Assembly: GCA_902729315.2 (NCBI GenBank)
Contig: LR746281.1
Location: 563,001 to 627,000 of the forward strand
Direction: 5' to 3'
Source: Spirodela intermedia
Lineage: Eukaryota; Streptophyta; Magnoliopsida; Alismatales; Araceae
DNA length: 64,000 nt
This document shows positions 49,178 to 62,252 of this stretch, one piece after another; positions within the stretch are counted from its first letter, which is position 1, and each line of letters opens with the position of its first letter. The notes under the pieces were generated by a model. The model was not told where the DNA came from, searched no databases, and saw only the letters and a list, made by a program, of their open reading frames with translations. The position numbers and the translations under genes are program-made.

Positions 49178-49445
49178 CTGAATAATAAATTACTTAAACG
49201 GGCGATTCTCGAGCAAAATCAGAGAACCACATGAGGAACTCCAATCTGACAGCTTCGTAGAAAGCGATGCGCAGGCGACCAGATGATTCTTCCCGTCTCA
49301 GCCCCCCGCCCTCTGAATAATAAATTACTTAAACGGGCGATTCTCGAGCAAAATCAGAGAACCACATGAGGAACTCCAATCTGACAGCTTCGTAGAAAGC
49401 GATGCACAGGCGACCAGATGATTCTTCCCGTTCAGCCCCCCGCTC
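49178..49445 (+). repeat. recent 135-bp tandem duplication
   Basis: Two adjacent copies start with CTGAATAATAAATTAC at 49178 and 49313 and run to the GCCCCCCGC stretch. They differ by only a few bases, for example GATGCGCAGG against GATGCACAGG and CCGTCTCAGC against CCGTTCAGC. The repeat contains no recognisable gene. Confidence 0.93.
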
Positions 49446-51594
49446 CGCTCCTGAATCTTCAAATCAAGACCCTGACATAATCAGGATAATTAAACCCCGA
49501 AGCTTACGCTACCGGGAGAGAGAGAGAGAGTATCTTACGATGAGCATACATACGGTCAGCAGTTGGATGTCCTGATGAGATGGTCAACGCATGTGACGAG
49601 AAAGGTCAGTGTGGTGTATCGCGGAGGAGAAGAGGATCCCAGAAGAAGCGGCGATGACGACCAGCACGTCCCTCAATAGATCCACACGCAGGGAGCAGGA
49701 CCCGGGAAATATATGCATGAAATAAGTGACAGAAAAGACGGAGTATCTTCCGCAATCGTCTTCGTAAACACGATTGACCACAGTCGCAGAGGGGAGAGAA
49801 ACGGAGGGTTGATCCCCCTCCGCTCGTCCGCGGCGGCTTCTGCCGCCGTATCCTCCACCGCCGTCCCTGCCGCCGTCCTGAAAATCTGGGCCGGCGGCAA
49901 GCGACGGGAGACGGGACGGCAATCCGGGTCTCCGTACGTCTCATTTACGGCTCCTGTCTTTTGAAGGTTTTCCGATGCTTGATTTCGATATTTATGCAAA
50001 ATCCCTGAAATATTGTTTTAATTGAATACAGTCTCCATTAAAACAGAAAATTGGGCAGAATAGGTCGAGGCCCATGGACTGAGCTGACTGGGCTGAGAAC
50101 ATTGCTGGGCTATTTTTTTCTAAGCCTTTGAGCCCGTTTAATGGAAAGTTCTCGAGCTGGCCCATTGAGAATCGGCCTGTTTAGGAAATCAGGGCGGTGA
50201 ATGTGGTGGCTCGTGCTAACTGGCCCAGTTACGGCCCATTATTGGGCCAGAAATGTGAAGGCCCGCTTTGTCCGAGTTGGGTTCGCCCACGGAGGCATAT
50301 ATATGTGTAGAGAGAGGGGGGGAGAGAGAGAGATAAATGGAGAAAGAGAGAGAGAGAGAGGGGGAGTGGAGACGGCTAGCCAACCTTCTACGAAGGTCTC
50401 GGTGTAATAGGGAGTGGAGGCCCATGGATCGGTCAACGAAGACCGTGGGGACCAGTCACACGATGACCGTCGATTTTGACCAACGCGCGATCAAAAGACG
50501 ATCTAAAACCGCATACTAGCACGTGTGCTCCCCACAACCCCGCGCGCCGACGCCTTGCGCTATTCTTTTTTATCAAAAATCACACGTGAAAGTTGTAAAA
50601 CACTAATAAATAAATAAATAACTCATGTTCCCGAAGAGCGGGCCGGGGCGGGGGGGATGCGTGAAGCCCAGTTCGAGACTTTGAGGCCCATTCTCAAGCC
50701 ATCGTCCTCGTAGAAAAGCCAGGAAAATAGGATCTCGACTGGGCCTCGGCAAAGAAGCCTTAAACCCAATAGGGGGGCCTCTAGCCGGTGGGAGAGAGAG
50801 AAAGAGAGGGGATGGGACGCGTCAACTACTGTTCTGGCCCAATAAGGATGGATGCACACCAGACATTGGGTTCAATGGGCTGGTGACTGTCCAGTCATCG
50901 TCTCCAGAGAGAGAGAGAGAGGAATAGGTGAGAGGAGGGTCTCTGCCTCTGTTCTGGCCCACCGAGGAGGTTGCCAACAGGGATTTCTATGTGGGCAAGC
51001 ACATGTTTCAGCCCCCCGAGGTCAAATTCTCCGAAACCCCTCAGAGAGAAGGCTACATAGGGAGGGGGGAGGAAGCTTCCTTTATTTCGTTCAAAAGCGA
51101 TGGGCGGTCCACGGTTCCACGGTCCACAAAGACCGGTCCAGGGGAGACACGTGCGGGAGGGGGGGGTAGCGGAGGGGCAAGTTATTTTTGCATAAATGTC
51201 CTCGGTGTTGTCGGGCCGACGCTTCTAGAGGAAACGAGGGGTTATCCATAAAAGAACGCGGTTCATGTATGTCCAGCTCTGGCGGCTACTCTCAGTGATT
51301 CGAGTCGAGGGAGGGCTCCACGTTGGTGGGCCGCCGTCTCACCAGGTGGCAGCGGCATCGGCTGCCCGACGACGTCGCCCGCGGGGGGAGCAAATGTGGG
51401 GCCCAGTCGTCCTACATCATTGATCGCGACATCCACGCCATCCATACGGTGGACCCTTTGCGCCAGGGTGGGGGTCTATTAATAATCCGTTCATCCTCCC
51501 TTGCACCATCCTCTTCTTCTCTTGTGTTGAAGGCTTTGGGAGGTCTGAGGGAAATACCAGAGAGGGATTCGTCGGACTGAGGCGAGGAAGGAGA

Positions 51595-53548
51595 ATGGGA
51601 GAGGTGAGCGCCGCCTCGTCGCACAGGTCTCCAGCCGCGGCACCGCCCCACAGCGGTGGGTGTGATCTTGATGTGGTGGCCTGAGTCGATGTTTTGTTGT
51701 GGTTGCAGAAGCAAGGAGGCAAGGGCGACGACGGGGAGAAGAAGAAGGTCGAGGCCGGAGGGGAGAAGAAGAAGGACGAAGGAGGGAAGGGGAAGAAGGA
51801 CGACGGACCTATCACCGTCGTTCTTAAGGTTGATATGCACTGCGAGGGGTGCGCCAGGAAAGTGAGGCACGCAATCAAGGGATTCGAAGGTGCCGTGATC
51901 TGATTACCTCTTCCTGTCGGTCTCTCTCATTCCGTCCGGTCTGTTTCCGATTTTCGCCTGGTTTTGATCGTCTCTGACGGTCGGATCGTCTGATCCCTCT
52001 GCGTCTGCGTTTTGGCTCGGAGATCTCGGCGGTTGCTGTTTTCATCGTCTTCTGAAACTTTTCAAATGAGGAGACAAGCGGGGCTGCCTCCGACGACCGG
52101 TTGATTCCTCCGGCGATCGCTTTTCCTCGAACTTGACCGGAGGATGGATCCTCATCGTCCTACTTTTCCGCTGTTGCCGTCACACCGATGACTAGATTCC
52201 ATGGACGATGTTTTTGCTGATTAGAGCATCTCCCGAAGCAGGGGTCGAGTCGGTGTTGACGGACTGCCCCAGCAGCAAGCTGACCGTGGTAGGGAAGGTC
52301 GATCCATGGAAGGTCCGGGACCGGGTGGAAAGCAAGACGCACAAGACGGTCGCCCTTATCTCCCCCAACGTCCCCAAGAAGGAGGAGAAGCCGAAGGAAG
52401 AGAAGAAGGGGGGCAACGAGAAGGGCGAGAAGAAGGCCGACGACAAGAAATCTAAGGAGGTATCAATCATTCTTCTCTCCACATAAATTCATTCATTCTC
52501 ACCAGCTCAATTGAGATTCCAATCGGCGCGAGATCCTCGATTACTCGTTCGTCCTGTCCGTGTTTTCGTTCCGATTTTTTGACTTTTGGGCTTCGAAAAT
52601 GCAGCCGGTGGTGTCGACGGTCACCCTGCATGTCCGCTTTCACTGCGAAGGCTGCGTGCAGCGCATCGAGAGGATCATTGCCAAAGTGAATGGTAAGCAA
52701 TCTGGTTATCCGCGGTGATCGATATCTTCCCCGATGGATTGATTTGTCGCCTTATCCGCCGGCATTAACATTCTCCCGCTCGGGAATCCCGAAGTGCTGG
52801 GACACGAACGGGAAAGCTGATCGATGATCAGCTTTGAGGTCTGGAGGAACAAATGGGCGTGTGCCATTGATTACCAGGCAGCCCCACCTTCTCTACCGTC
52901 CTGCTCTTTCTCCTCCGGGTGGTCCACGGTGGGCGATCTTCGTGGATCTTACTCTGTGAGGCGCGCTGGTGACTGCTGCTGCCGCCTGCAAAATCTCAGG
53001 AATCACCCTCCCTGCAGTCGCCCTTTCCCGCCGTCGATCTCCCTTTATTGCCCCCGCCTCTGATTACCGCCACTGCTACTTCTGAGCATCGCAATTTCGT
53101 GGTACGGCGGCGTTCAGGGGGAGGCTTAACGTTGAATGCGTCTGGCTGGTTGGTTTCTGCTGCAGGAGTGGAGGCGGTGGTCATCGACCGGAAGAAGGAG
53201 GAGGTGACGGTGAAGGGCACGATGGACGCGAAGGCCCTGCCGGAGTACCTGAAGCAGAAGCTGAAGCGGAGCGTGTCGGTGGTCGGGCCGAAGAAGGACG
53301 ACGGCGGCGGCGAGAAGAAGAAGGAGGGAGGAGGGGAGAAGAAGAAGGAAGAGGGTGGCGGCGGGGAGAAGAAGAAGGAGGAGGGCGGCGGCGCCGCCAA
53401 GGCGGTGGCGGAGGCCAACAAGATGGAGTTCCACGGCCTCGGCGGCTTCGGGGTTTACGCTCCTCCTCAGTACGGTTACAACGTCAACACGTTCCACGCC
53501 CCGCAGTACTTCAGCGACGAGAACCCTAACGCCTGCTCCGTCATGTGA
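51595..53548 (+). CDS. heavy-metal-associated isoprenylated plant protein (HIPP), two HMA domains
   Basis: Metallochaperone-like protein anchored by a C-terminal lipid. Five exons: 51595-51603, 51709-51889, 52242-52459, 52605-52692 and 53166-53548. Phases agree and give 292 aa. Exon 1 is only nine nucleotides (MGE), joined to KQGGKGDDGEKKK; a Met-Gly-Glu-Lys start is typical of HIPPs. HMA domain 1 has Met46-x-Cys48-x2-Cys51 (MHCEGC); HMA domain 2 has Cys150-x2-Cys153 (FHCEGC). Lys/Glu-rich linkers separate the domains, with GEKKKEEGG-type repeats before the tail. The protein ends in Cys-Ser-Val-Met, a CaaX box for farnesylation. The metal bound and the partner are not evident. Confidence 0.93.
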
Positions 53549-53596
53549 AAGAGTCGGGGTAGAGAGGAGGAAGAGAGAGAGTGAGAGAGAGATGTA

Positions 53597-53602
53597 AATA
53601 AA
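53597..53602 (+). terminator. putative poly(A) signal of the HIPP gene
   Basis: AATAAA 48 nt after the HIPP stop codon, preceded by a GA-rich stretch. Short but plausible 3' UTR. Confidence 0.5.
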
Positions 53603-54627
53603 AGAATATTATAGGGAATATCTGACGCGCTAGAATGGGACAGGTGGCGACAAGTCATTAGCGTCTCTCGGCTGTGGGGCCCTGTCTCCAGCTCCACCTT
53701 TGTTTGTTGGTTAGTTGGTTTATTCAATTTTGTTTCTCCCTTCCTCTCTCTCTCTCTTTTCCCGCTATGAACGGAAGTTTCCGCCGTCCGGTCGCTCTCA
53801 TCAGCACGACGGCGGCGAGGCGCCTTGCCCTCCACGCACGTCCGCTGGGGGAGGGATCTCCCTCTTCAATGAATACCCTCACCTCAACTCACTAATGGCG
53901 GGTTCCATCCTTTCTCTTCTCCGATATGATGGGCTTCCACCGTCTTTCCTGCGGCTCACTGTAGGCTTTCTGCAAACATTTCCCCCCGCCATCAGCAGGA
54001 AATGATGCAGCCCTCGTACGGCCCCCGGTCGATCCGTCTCATCCCTCACGGGCAAGCAGCCGCCGCCATCAAAAGGAAAGGTGGGCGACATGTCACCTCC
54101 TCCCTCGCTCCGGCTGCCCCTGCCCGCCTCCGGTGAAGCCGAATTAGCTGATCTGATGCTATAATTTATTTCGGAAATCTATTAATCGAATGCGACCCGA
54201 GTGACTGTTTTCTTCACCGCGGTGGATGACTTCCTTTCCAAGAGAAGAGCTATCAGGCAGGGCGGCGGGGATACTAATTAAATCGGCGATTATGGGACGT
54301 ATCTGCCGGCGCATGGAGCCCGCCTGAGGGTATCTCTTTATTTTTTTAATCTCCGTAGCGGATTGTTTTCCCTTTGTTCGCATTGAGGACGGAGTGAGAT
54401 TCCCGTTTCCCCACTCTCCGATCATCGAGGCGGTGGAGCCTACCTCCCCTGCGGAGACGGCCCCTCTAGCTCTCCTATATTCCTTTCTAGACTAGCGGTT
54501 CTGGAGAAATATCGAAATAACAGTAAACACATCTTGGAGAGAGAGAGAGAGAGGATCCATCAGTCTAATCCTTCTATACTCGTCGAAGGGGGATAAATGA
54601 GAAGGAATAATGAAGCAAGAGCAAATA

Positions 54628-54668
<41 letters not shown>

Positions 54669-55687
54669 CAATTCATCTATCTAATCCTTCATCATGTAGA
54701 AACGCACCGTTGAAAATCTCGGAATAATAGTAAATTAATTCAGATCGAGGGAGAGGCGGAAACGATTCAGTCTGCGCGGCAAATAGAGGAGAAATCTCGA
54801 GGTAATTCAACCACAGAAAGCACACGTGCAGAGAGAGACTTCTTACGCCGCTCACGCAGGCGGATGCGGTCAGCAGCATCCGCTTCAGGAGGACACGCCG
54901 CCGGCATAGTGACCGCTGCCGTGGCGCGGTCGTTGTCTCGGAGAAGAAGACATTGCTGTGAAACTAATGTCCTCCAGAGATTTCTAGATGACATTTAATA
55001 TAAGGGGCGAAGAGACGGCCTCTGGGATGGCGAATGATCATGATTTTTGGGTGATCGTGCAATCTGGACCACACAATCACTGGGCTTTCGCGCGGCCTGA
55101 AGCGCCATCGGTGAGTCCCGGTCGGGGGAGGTCGTTTTCCGTGCAAGAAAGCCATCGTGGACGTGTGGCGCCCGCTGGTCAACCATAGGGGAGCAGGCCC
55201 CACGCTCTCCCAGCCCGCGGCGGCGGCGACGGCGTGGGTTGCCGTCGGAAGCGAGAAAGGTTGACGTAACTGTGAGCTGGCGGCGTCATCACCGTTGTCG
55301 ATTATTCTGGAAGTATACATCTCTGATCAATGCAGATGGGGATCGATGGGCGCCCCTTGGCTGGATGATTGTGTCGGGTGGCGAGTCAACTCTAGTGATA
55401 GAGAGAGAGAGGCGGCGGGTGATAAGTCGGCAGAATGGGAACAGGTTAGTGAGGGAGGATGTGGGGGGGGGCGCGCGGTTCCGGTTTGACCAGGGAGCCC
55501 ACCGCTATTGTGGTAAGGAGAGAAGTTGACCTTTCCATGGTCTGGGGGACGGGGCATGTGAGACCACGTGGCGACAAAAGTGGATGCCGGTCAACGAAAG
55601 ATATTTATATAGCGCGAGTGGCCTCATCGTACAGGAAATTTACAAAAATGCCATTGCAGGGTGTTGAGGAGATGGTGCGTACCTGCT
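53603..55687. other. intergenic region between convergent HIPP and dolichol kinase genes
   Basis: About 2.1 kb with no recognised gene. It carries two GA microsatellites (about 54538-54554 and 54632-54666), each followed by a related sequence ending in TCTAATCCTTC, and scattered GC-rich segments. Long ORFs here have no family resemblance. Confidence 0.5.
54536..54690 (+). repeat. paired GA microsatellites with similar flanks
   Basis: A GA run near 54538-54554 is followed by GATCCATCAGTCTAATCCTT, and a longer run at 54632-54666 by AATCAATTCATCTATCTAAT and then CCTTC. The shared flank suggests an old local duplication that carried the microsatellite. Confidence 0.55.
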
Positions 55688-58600
55688 TCACAAGCAGAGG
55701 AGGCTGTAGAAGATGAGGGGGATGAAGGCGTTGTCCAGCTGAGTGGTGTACGCCTCCAACAACCCACTCACGGTCACGGCCGAGAGCAGGGACCACCAAT
55801 GCTGGGCAAAATCGGAGCACAGGTCAGTGCTCTCTCTCTCTCTCGGTGCTAATGGGCCACCCAAGCCCGGAGCCCAGTTTCTTTCTCTCTCTCTCTCTCT
55901 ATCTATCTTCTTCACAGTCAGGCAGATAGAAGAGAGAACAAAGGCCCCCGAATAATTGGAGATGGTAAGGGAGGAGGGGTACCTGAGAGAGCATATAGCC
56001 GGTGGAAGCTAGAAGAGGGAGAAGAGCCGAGGACGTGAGGAGCACGGAAGTTATGCCGGCGGCGGTGCCCTCGACGGTTTTCTCTGGCCACGGCAGCACC
56101 AACCCCTCGTCAACCACACAAGGGCTAGCGAAAAAAAATTCCTCAGAGATGAAGGAGATGGTACTATGCTTACTCCCCGTCTTGCTCCACCTGAGGACAC
56201 CGTACTTATGCCCGACCACCGACGCCTGAGACACGTGGTGACATGCGGTTAATAAAAATAAAAGTAATGATCATATTAATAAAGCAGGTTTGGTGATGAA
56301 AATATTCAGTTGTGAAGGAAAGCCTTCAAAGCCTGACTCTGTCTGGAATGGGAGAGACGAGAGGAGGAAGGAGACCGGGTTTACCATGGTGTCTCCGATT
56401 CCCAGGCTAAGGATTCCGGCGAAAGGGGCGAGTGGCCGGTCGTTGACCTCTAGCGACAACCATTTGGGGAGTGCACAGCCCAGCAGGAGGGAGAAATGAC
56501 TGCAACAAGTGACCATACCATTAACAACTTACATATATATATATATACATATATATAGCGAGAGAGAGAGAGCGAGAGAGAGAGAGAGAGAGAGAGGGTA
56601 CCTGACGACGAGAAGATCCGAGTCACGATGGTCAGTGAAGGCATTCATGAACTCATGCACGAACTGTCCCAGAGGCCAGATTCCCCAAACCTGTGTATGT
56701 GTTTTTAAAATAAGCACAACAGTGGGAATCTGAGTTGGCATGAAGATGCTTTCGTTAATAAGGTTAGGTGGCACCAAGGTCAGTGGGCAGTGTAAAAAGA
56801 TTTATATTTTTTTGAAACACAACATCAGATCAGCCGGGGATGCATATAAATCTCTAGTACGTTCTGGAAAATAAAACTATGGTCGAATGGGACATGGAAA
56901 TCTCTCATTCATTTGGGAAACTAGCACCAAGGTCAGACGGAAATAGCAGCAATATGAGGTGAGGATGCAATAGAGGGCCCTGATTCTGCACACGGGGGAT
57001 CTACTTACTCTGATAATTTCCAGCGTCAGGAAGACGGCCAACGCGGCTCCAAATGCCAGGTCCAGGAACTTCGGCTGCGAGTCGCCAAGAGGAGAAGATC
57101 GAAAGAGGTAAGAAGAACCCAAAATATGTGAAACACAGTCACACCTCCTCTGATGGGCAAGCTTACCTGGAAGAGAAGCGCCGGCAGGAACATCAAGACT
57201 GCCACCAGATGGTAGTACTTTCTGAGAAGAATCCGCTCAATCTTGCTGTGCTTTGAGATGTTGTAGAATCTTACGACAGACGCGCAGATTATGGCGATCC
57301 AGTAAGAACACAGCAGTAGGCGTTCGAGCGGCTCCGCGATGACAAAATCGAAGATCCTGCAAAAGAATGCCCTCTAAATATGGGAAAAAAATCCTTAAGA
57401 GTTTGAGAATGCTTGAAGCATTTAGGCTAAAAGAAGCCCGGCTTCGGAAGCCTCGATAACATCATCAGATGAAGATATCTGACTCCGTCCACTAACCCTC
57501 CATATCTAATAGAAAAGAACGAAAGGTTTTTGTTCATGGAAATCGTCGGAATCAGACCAAAATCATGCCCATCTCTCAAAAAGCGCACTTTCTGCACCTA
57601 TGGTGAGACAATGCATCATATGATTCGATGGTTCTAGGACAGAAGGAAACAGATGATAATTCGAATCGCATAAACTATAGTTTATCTGATGGGGACTAAA
57701 TCAGGAATTATATGCCATCTTAAGCACGAATAGGCTTCTCTTTGTTGAATTTATACGTTCTGTTGATCCATGATTTGCGTTTATACCAAAAATCTATGTC
57801 TTTGGGTGAACTAGCTAGATCATTCATGCTGCTCGAGTAACAGGAGCGAGCGAAAATAGAAAGTTTTCCGGGTTAAATTTAATGACAGAGGCCAATAAAT
57901 AAATCAATATATATGTATATAGAAAATGCGTACCATAGCACAGGATGCAGAGGAAAATCGTGAACATATTCCATCCACAACGGGGCAACCACAGCCAAAA
58001 GGACTGCCGAAGAAGCATAAAACAATATAGATCTTCCAACTCCTCTGCAAGGGCTCCCACCACCCACAGGAGGCTTGGGCTCGCTTAGAGCTGATAATTG
58101 ATCACAGATGTGGAGAAGACATTTGTAGAGCAGAGGCAAGAGCAGAAGGCCGAGCAGAATACCCTACATTTAACATAACTTTCAATAAATGGCAAATTAG
58201 AAAAAGGAAGATACATCTAGCTTTGATCCCTTCAAGGGCCTTACCTGAATGAAAGTGCTTATCCGGGTTTGTTTTCCGTGGATGAAGTTGAAGAATTGTG
58301 AGAAGATCTCATTCTGGGAAATGTAGGTAAAAATTTCTAAATATAGAGTTTATTCCGCAGAAAAAAATATATAGAGTCTCTAGAATGGGATAGCAGACAG
58401 ACCTTTGAGAGAGTGTAAGCCAACATATCACCAAAGTATATAACAAGACCACTAGACACCAGAAGAGCTTCCCCTGAAAATCAGAAAGGGTGGAGTTAGA
58501 GCGAAATGAAATACGAGGATGGGACCCAAATAATCTGAATTGGCTTCATAGAGATCAAATATATCCAGAAGGCATTTTCTTGGCACGTGGAGAAAGAAAA

Positions 58601-61600
58601 GCATCATAAGCTCATAATGAGTCAACGATGAAAGGAAGTTGAAAAGAAAAATAACAAGGATCCTAATCTCAGATACGATCCTTTCTGCCAGGAATCCATC
58701 CACTGCTACCTCAGGACACAATCTATGCAGGCTGGATAATAATATGACTAGCAGCGAGGCCAGTTAACAACAGATCTACCTATTTGTGCCAGTTAAAACG
58801 TTATTAAATAAGAACGTTGATTTATTTCTATTTTTTTTCCTTTAAGAGGGTTTTTGACTGTTTCCAGAAACAGGATATGGACCGATTTGGGCTAGGGATT
58901 TGATGAAACATCATTTGACAGGATGTGAATCAAAGATGCGACTGTTGGGACAAAATGTGAAAGCTGATTAACAAATTTTTTTCAAGGCCTGTGGGTTTAT
59001 ACATATCTTTAAATGACGTTTTACGTCATCAAAGTCAATAAACCCTTTCTTTATGGGTTCTGATCGTGCAGAGGGTATTCTAGATTAATTGTCCTGAATT
59101 TTTTTCAGATAATACTCCAAAAATGCTCATCTGTACACATTGGTTCGTTGGAATGCCAAATAATATCCTTACACACAAGCAACTTATCCCAAACACCAAA
59201 TACCACCCCCATTTCAGGTCGTAAGTTAACTCATAAAACAGGTGGTGGATGTCAATGGTGTTTATGGCTTGAGAGATCCATGTCCTGGATTCACAACTGG
59301 ACTATGCAAGAGATTGACTCCTCTCTAGGAGAATATCCAATCTTAGAATTCATTTCTTCCTGGAGGTTTCAAGGTTGGATATAGAATTCTTCAATCGACT
59401 GCTAGCATCCATAAGCAGAGTATGTTGTCTTAATTTGAAGATGGTTTCCCACTTCCCTATACTGTGAGGTTTAACGAAAATGGTTTCCCAGCCTATCATT
59501 TGAGGGTCATAATTTAGATACTCCAGCGCTGGCTAATCATCTTAAACATTATTTCATGGTCAAATGAAAGCTTAACTTGACCTAAGTTGAAGATCAATGA
59601 ATGAAAATATCTACCTATCGAAGCACATGACGGAAAGGCATGAAGGATATGCTGAACAAGTGTTGAACAGGCGAGTCCATGACAAAGTAACCACAACATC
59701 TTCACTGCCACAAGCAGACCTGTAGACACAAGAACAGAAAAACATTGAATACTGCATACAAAAGCATTTGTCCCCTAGTTGAACCGTTGGGTGCATAAAT
59801 TGTAACTAACCATCATTGGACTTGACTCCAAGAGACAAGCAACAAGTGATCACATAAGCAACCACAAACCATATACCGAGCTTTGGGGAGCTGGATGAAT
59901 GCCGCAGGAATAGGAAAAAAAAGATAAGTACGCCAAAGCAGCTCACACTAGCAGCCCAATATTGCAGTAGCATGCATTCAATCTCTTTTCAAAAGAAGAA
60001 ATCAATGTCAGAAATAAAAATATGAACATGAAGACAAATAATAGTTTTTGAAAAGACAAAATAAGAAATAGATGTTTTCTATGCAAGTACTGCAGCCCAT
60101 AGATGTGGAAAGTGAAATGATTCAAATGTATGCAACAAAAAAATAATCAGATATTTACTGGACTCTGTCGAAGGAAGAAAAATAAAAATATAAAACTAAG
60201 GTCAAAGCTCAGAAGTTTGTCAGGATGAAATATCAAGATTCAACGAAACAAATAAAAATTATTCAGAGTTCTATCACGATCATAAATACCTACAAGTAAG
60301 ATGCACCATCTTATTCTTGATATTATCCTACATAACTAGAGGAATATAATCAACGATTCACCTTCACGAAAAATGCACCATCTTGTTCATAAGATACGAA
60401 TCTGTTCAAAAACCATTCTGGTACATTAATTACTTCCTTTCATCGACTCTTTTGATACGTAAAGACTAGTAAAAGAGATTGCATTAACTGGCCCGAGGCA
60501 TAAGATCAAGTTGCACGGGTAAGGCTTTTTAAACGAGGTCCAGTATCTTTGATTGTTGCTGGCATAGCAGTGTATATCACAACACCTGAATCAGTTTGAT
60601 CCTAGTCATTTTTTTCTTCCGATTGTTTCTCTGATGCCAATTTGGCCAACCCCCATGCCAGGACAAGGAAAGGCTTATACACCCAAGAGAGAACCCGCGG
60701 TCCACAGAAGTGTGGCAATAGATCAATCCTATCACTTGAATAGTGTCTTAATATACTAGGCCTTAAAGTTAAGAAATCTCGAAAATCTTCATTCATTGAG
60801 GGTTCCAAAGTGTAGCAGCACAGTGTCCTTGCCACAAAGCCAAGATCTGTGTACAACTTACAAAATCTCAGAGATAAGAGGTATTGAAGCCGTCAAGTAG
60901 TTAGCTGCATTGAGGCTTTCTCATGTAGAATCAACCAGGAAAGCTAACAATTGTCCTTGCCAGACGGCCAAAGTGTAGCAGCACAGTCTCCTTGCCAGAG
61001 AGCCGGGAGCTGCATACTTGGAAAATTTACGAGATAAACGGTTTGAAGCCATCCATATATTTCACTGCATGGAGGCAATCAGCCAGGAAAGCTAACAATT
61101 ATTCACGGTGATTACTCTTCCAGGTACTCCAAGCCTGCGACAACTTTCAAAAACTAAATAGAGGCCCATAAAAAGATAATCTGGTAAGAGAAACCAGATA
61201 ATGTTCAACGCAAAACATTCCTAACAGTTATGGGAATATAGTTCAGTGGGATTCGTCCAGAGTTGTTAATTTTGGTACCATCAGCTAATAGAGAGTTACA
61301 TCTTACCGAAAAAAATTAAAGAATTTAAAATTAGCAGCCAGTGAGTTTAAATCATGCTTATCTACTAGGTGGTAGGCGAATTATCATCGGTGAGCTAAGA
61401 AAATGTTCGTTTAAACGACAAGAAAATAGTCAAAAGAAAAAAAGTATCCAATAAAAATTGCATCAAATCAATTATACAATAGTTCAACTTCGTCACAACC
61501 TCAATTCTTTTATAAAAAAAAAAATCCTATTTCTGAGTCCCTCTGGAGGTAAAGCATCATTTACCGTCAACTCTAGCATTATGTATTCCAAGCGATCTAG

Positions 61601-62252
61601 ATAGTTGAATCAATCTTGAAAGCATAACAGCAGGCAATGTAATTGCACCAAGTAGGATTCCAGATGAAGCACCACGCCTGAAAGTAAATTATGCGTTAAA
61701 AAAATCAATAACTGATCATTCCCCATACCTTATGTTTGTAACTTTGTACGTACCGTAAAATTCTACTATGTGCTGTAATATCCGCTAATCCGAAGGACAT
61801 GAGGAGTTATAATTTTTACATCGGTGAATATGAGATAAGATATGGCTTCAATTGATGACGAGAGGCTAAACAGCACAGTGATTTATATCACAAGGCTTGC
61901 GCCCTTCAGCTTTTGGCATTTTACTAATTTTAGGAGGGAGATCACAGTGGTTTAAAATTAAATATATTGATGCAAATCGTACGACAAAGGCCGAACAACC
62001 AACTCAACACGCACGCAACCAAATTTCCACATTAGGACGGGCCACAGGAAATTGACCAACGCACCTGGTTCTGAAACGTCTCGCTGCATCGCCAGATCTC
62101 TCCACAGAGATCTCGACGATGAGTCCTGCTACCGCGAGAACGCCGAGTCCGATTGCTTCGTAGGACAGCGACATTGGAACGGAGAAGAGGACGCGCGAGA
62201 GGAACATGAGAACGACGAACCTCTCCCCATTGCAGAGATCGGCCGCTGCCAT
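55688..62252 (-). CDS. DOLK: dolichol kinase (EVN-like)
   Basis: CTP-dependent kinase of the ER membrane that makes dolichyl phosphate, the lipid carrier for N-glycosylation and related reactions. Fourteen exons on the minus strand: 62252-62065, 61677-61565, 59984-59811, 59719-59615, 58473-58403, 58313-58245, 58163-57934, 57356-57167, 57074-57009, 56690-56602, 56499-56385, 56225-56174, 56083-55983 and 55801-55688. Phases agree and give 558 aa, near the family length. Many hydrophobic helices are spread along the protein. The conserved C-terminal region, spanning four exon junctions, has VSHFSLLLGCALPKW, NDRPLAPFAGILSLGIGDTM, then VVGHKYGVLRWSKTGKKTVE and LLEAYTTQLDNAFIPL. Exon 3 depends on a weak AAAAG acceptor. 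The gene shares a divergent promoter region with the UGT. Confidence 0.9.
56519..56597 (+). repeat. TA then GA microsatellites in a dolichol kinase intron
   Basis: ACATATATATATAT-type sequence passes into about 20 GA units within the intron 56500-56601, ending about five bases from the exon boundary at 56602. Confidence 0.85.
60805..61106 (-). repeat. diverged tandem duplication in dolichol kinase intron 2
   Basis: Copies start with CCAAAGTGTAGCAGCACAGT at 60805 and 60968 (offset 163 bp) and both end near CCAGGAAAGCTAACAATT. They share many blocks, with indels between them. The sequence lies in the 1.6-kb intron between exons 2 and 3. Confidence 0.75.

Larger units (their letters stand above)
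46714..51594. other. large gene-free region between MYB and HIPP genes
   Basis: About 4.9 kb between divergent genes. Features seen: GA-rich tract (46876-46960) in the likely MYB leader, CT runs at about 48296-48320 and 49146-49160, a GGCCC-rich cluster at about 48640-48760, the 135-bp duplication at 49178-49445, a second GGCCCA cluster at about 50070-50290 and GA runs at about 50314-50362. Several long ORFs cross it (for example 49606-49999 minus and 50928-51251 plus), but most lack an ATG and none resembles a known family. Confidence 0.5.

Noticed and set aside
49606-49999. Three overlapping minus-strand ORFs of 108-112 codons
   Set aside because: Overlap in all frames points to GC-driven absence of stops; none resembles a protein family. 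A real small gene is not fully excluded.
50928-51251. 107-codon ORF upstream of HIPP
   Set aside because: Begins with GTG, not ATG, has no splice-compatible link to the HIPP exons and no family match.
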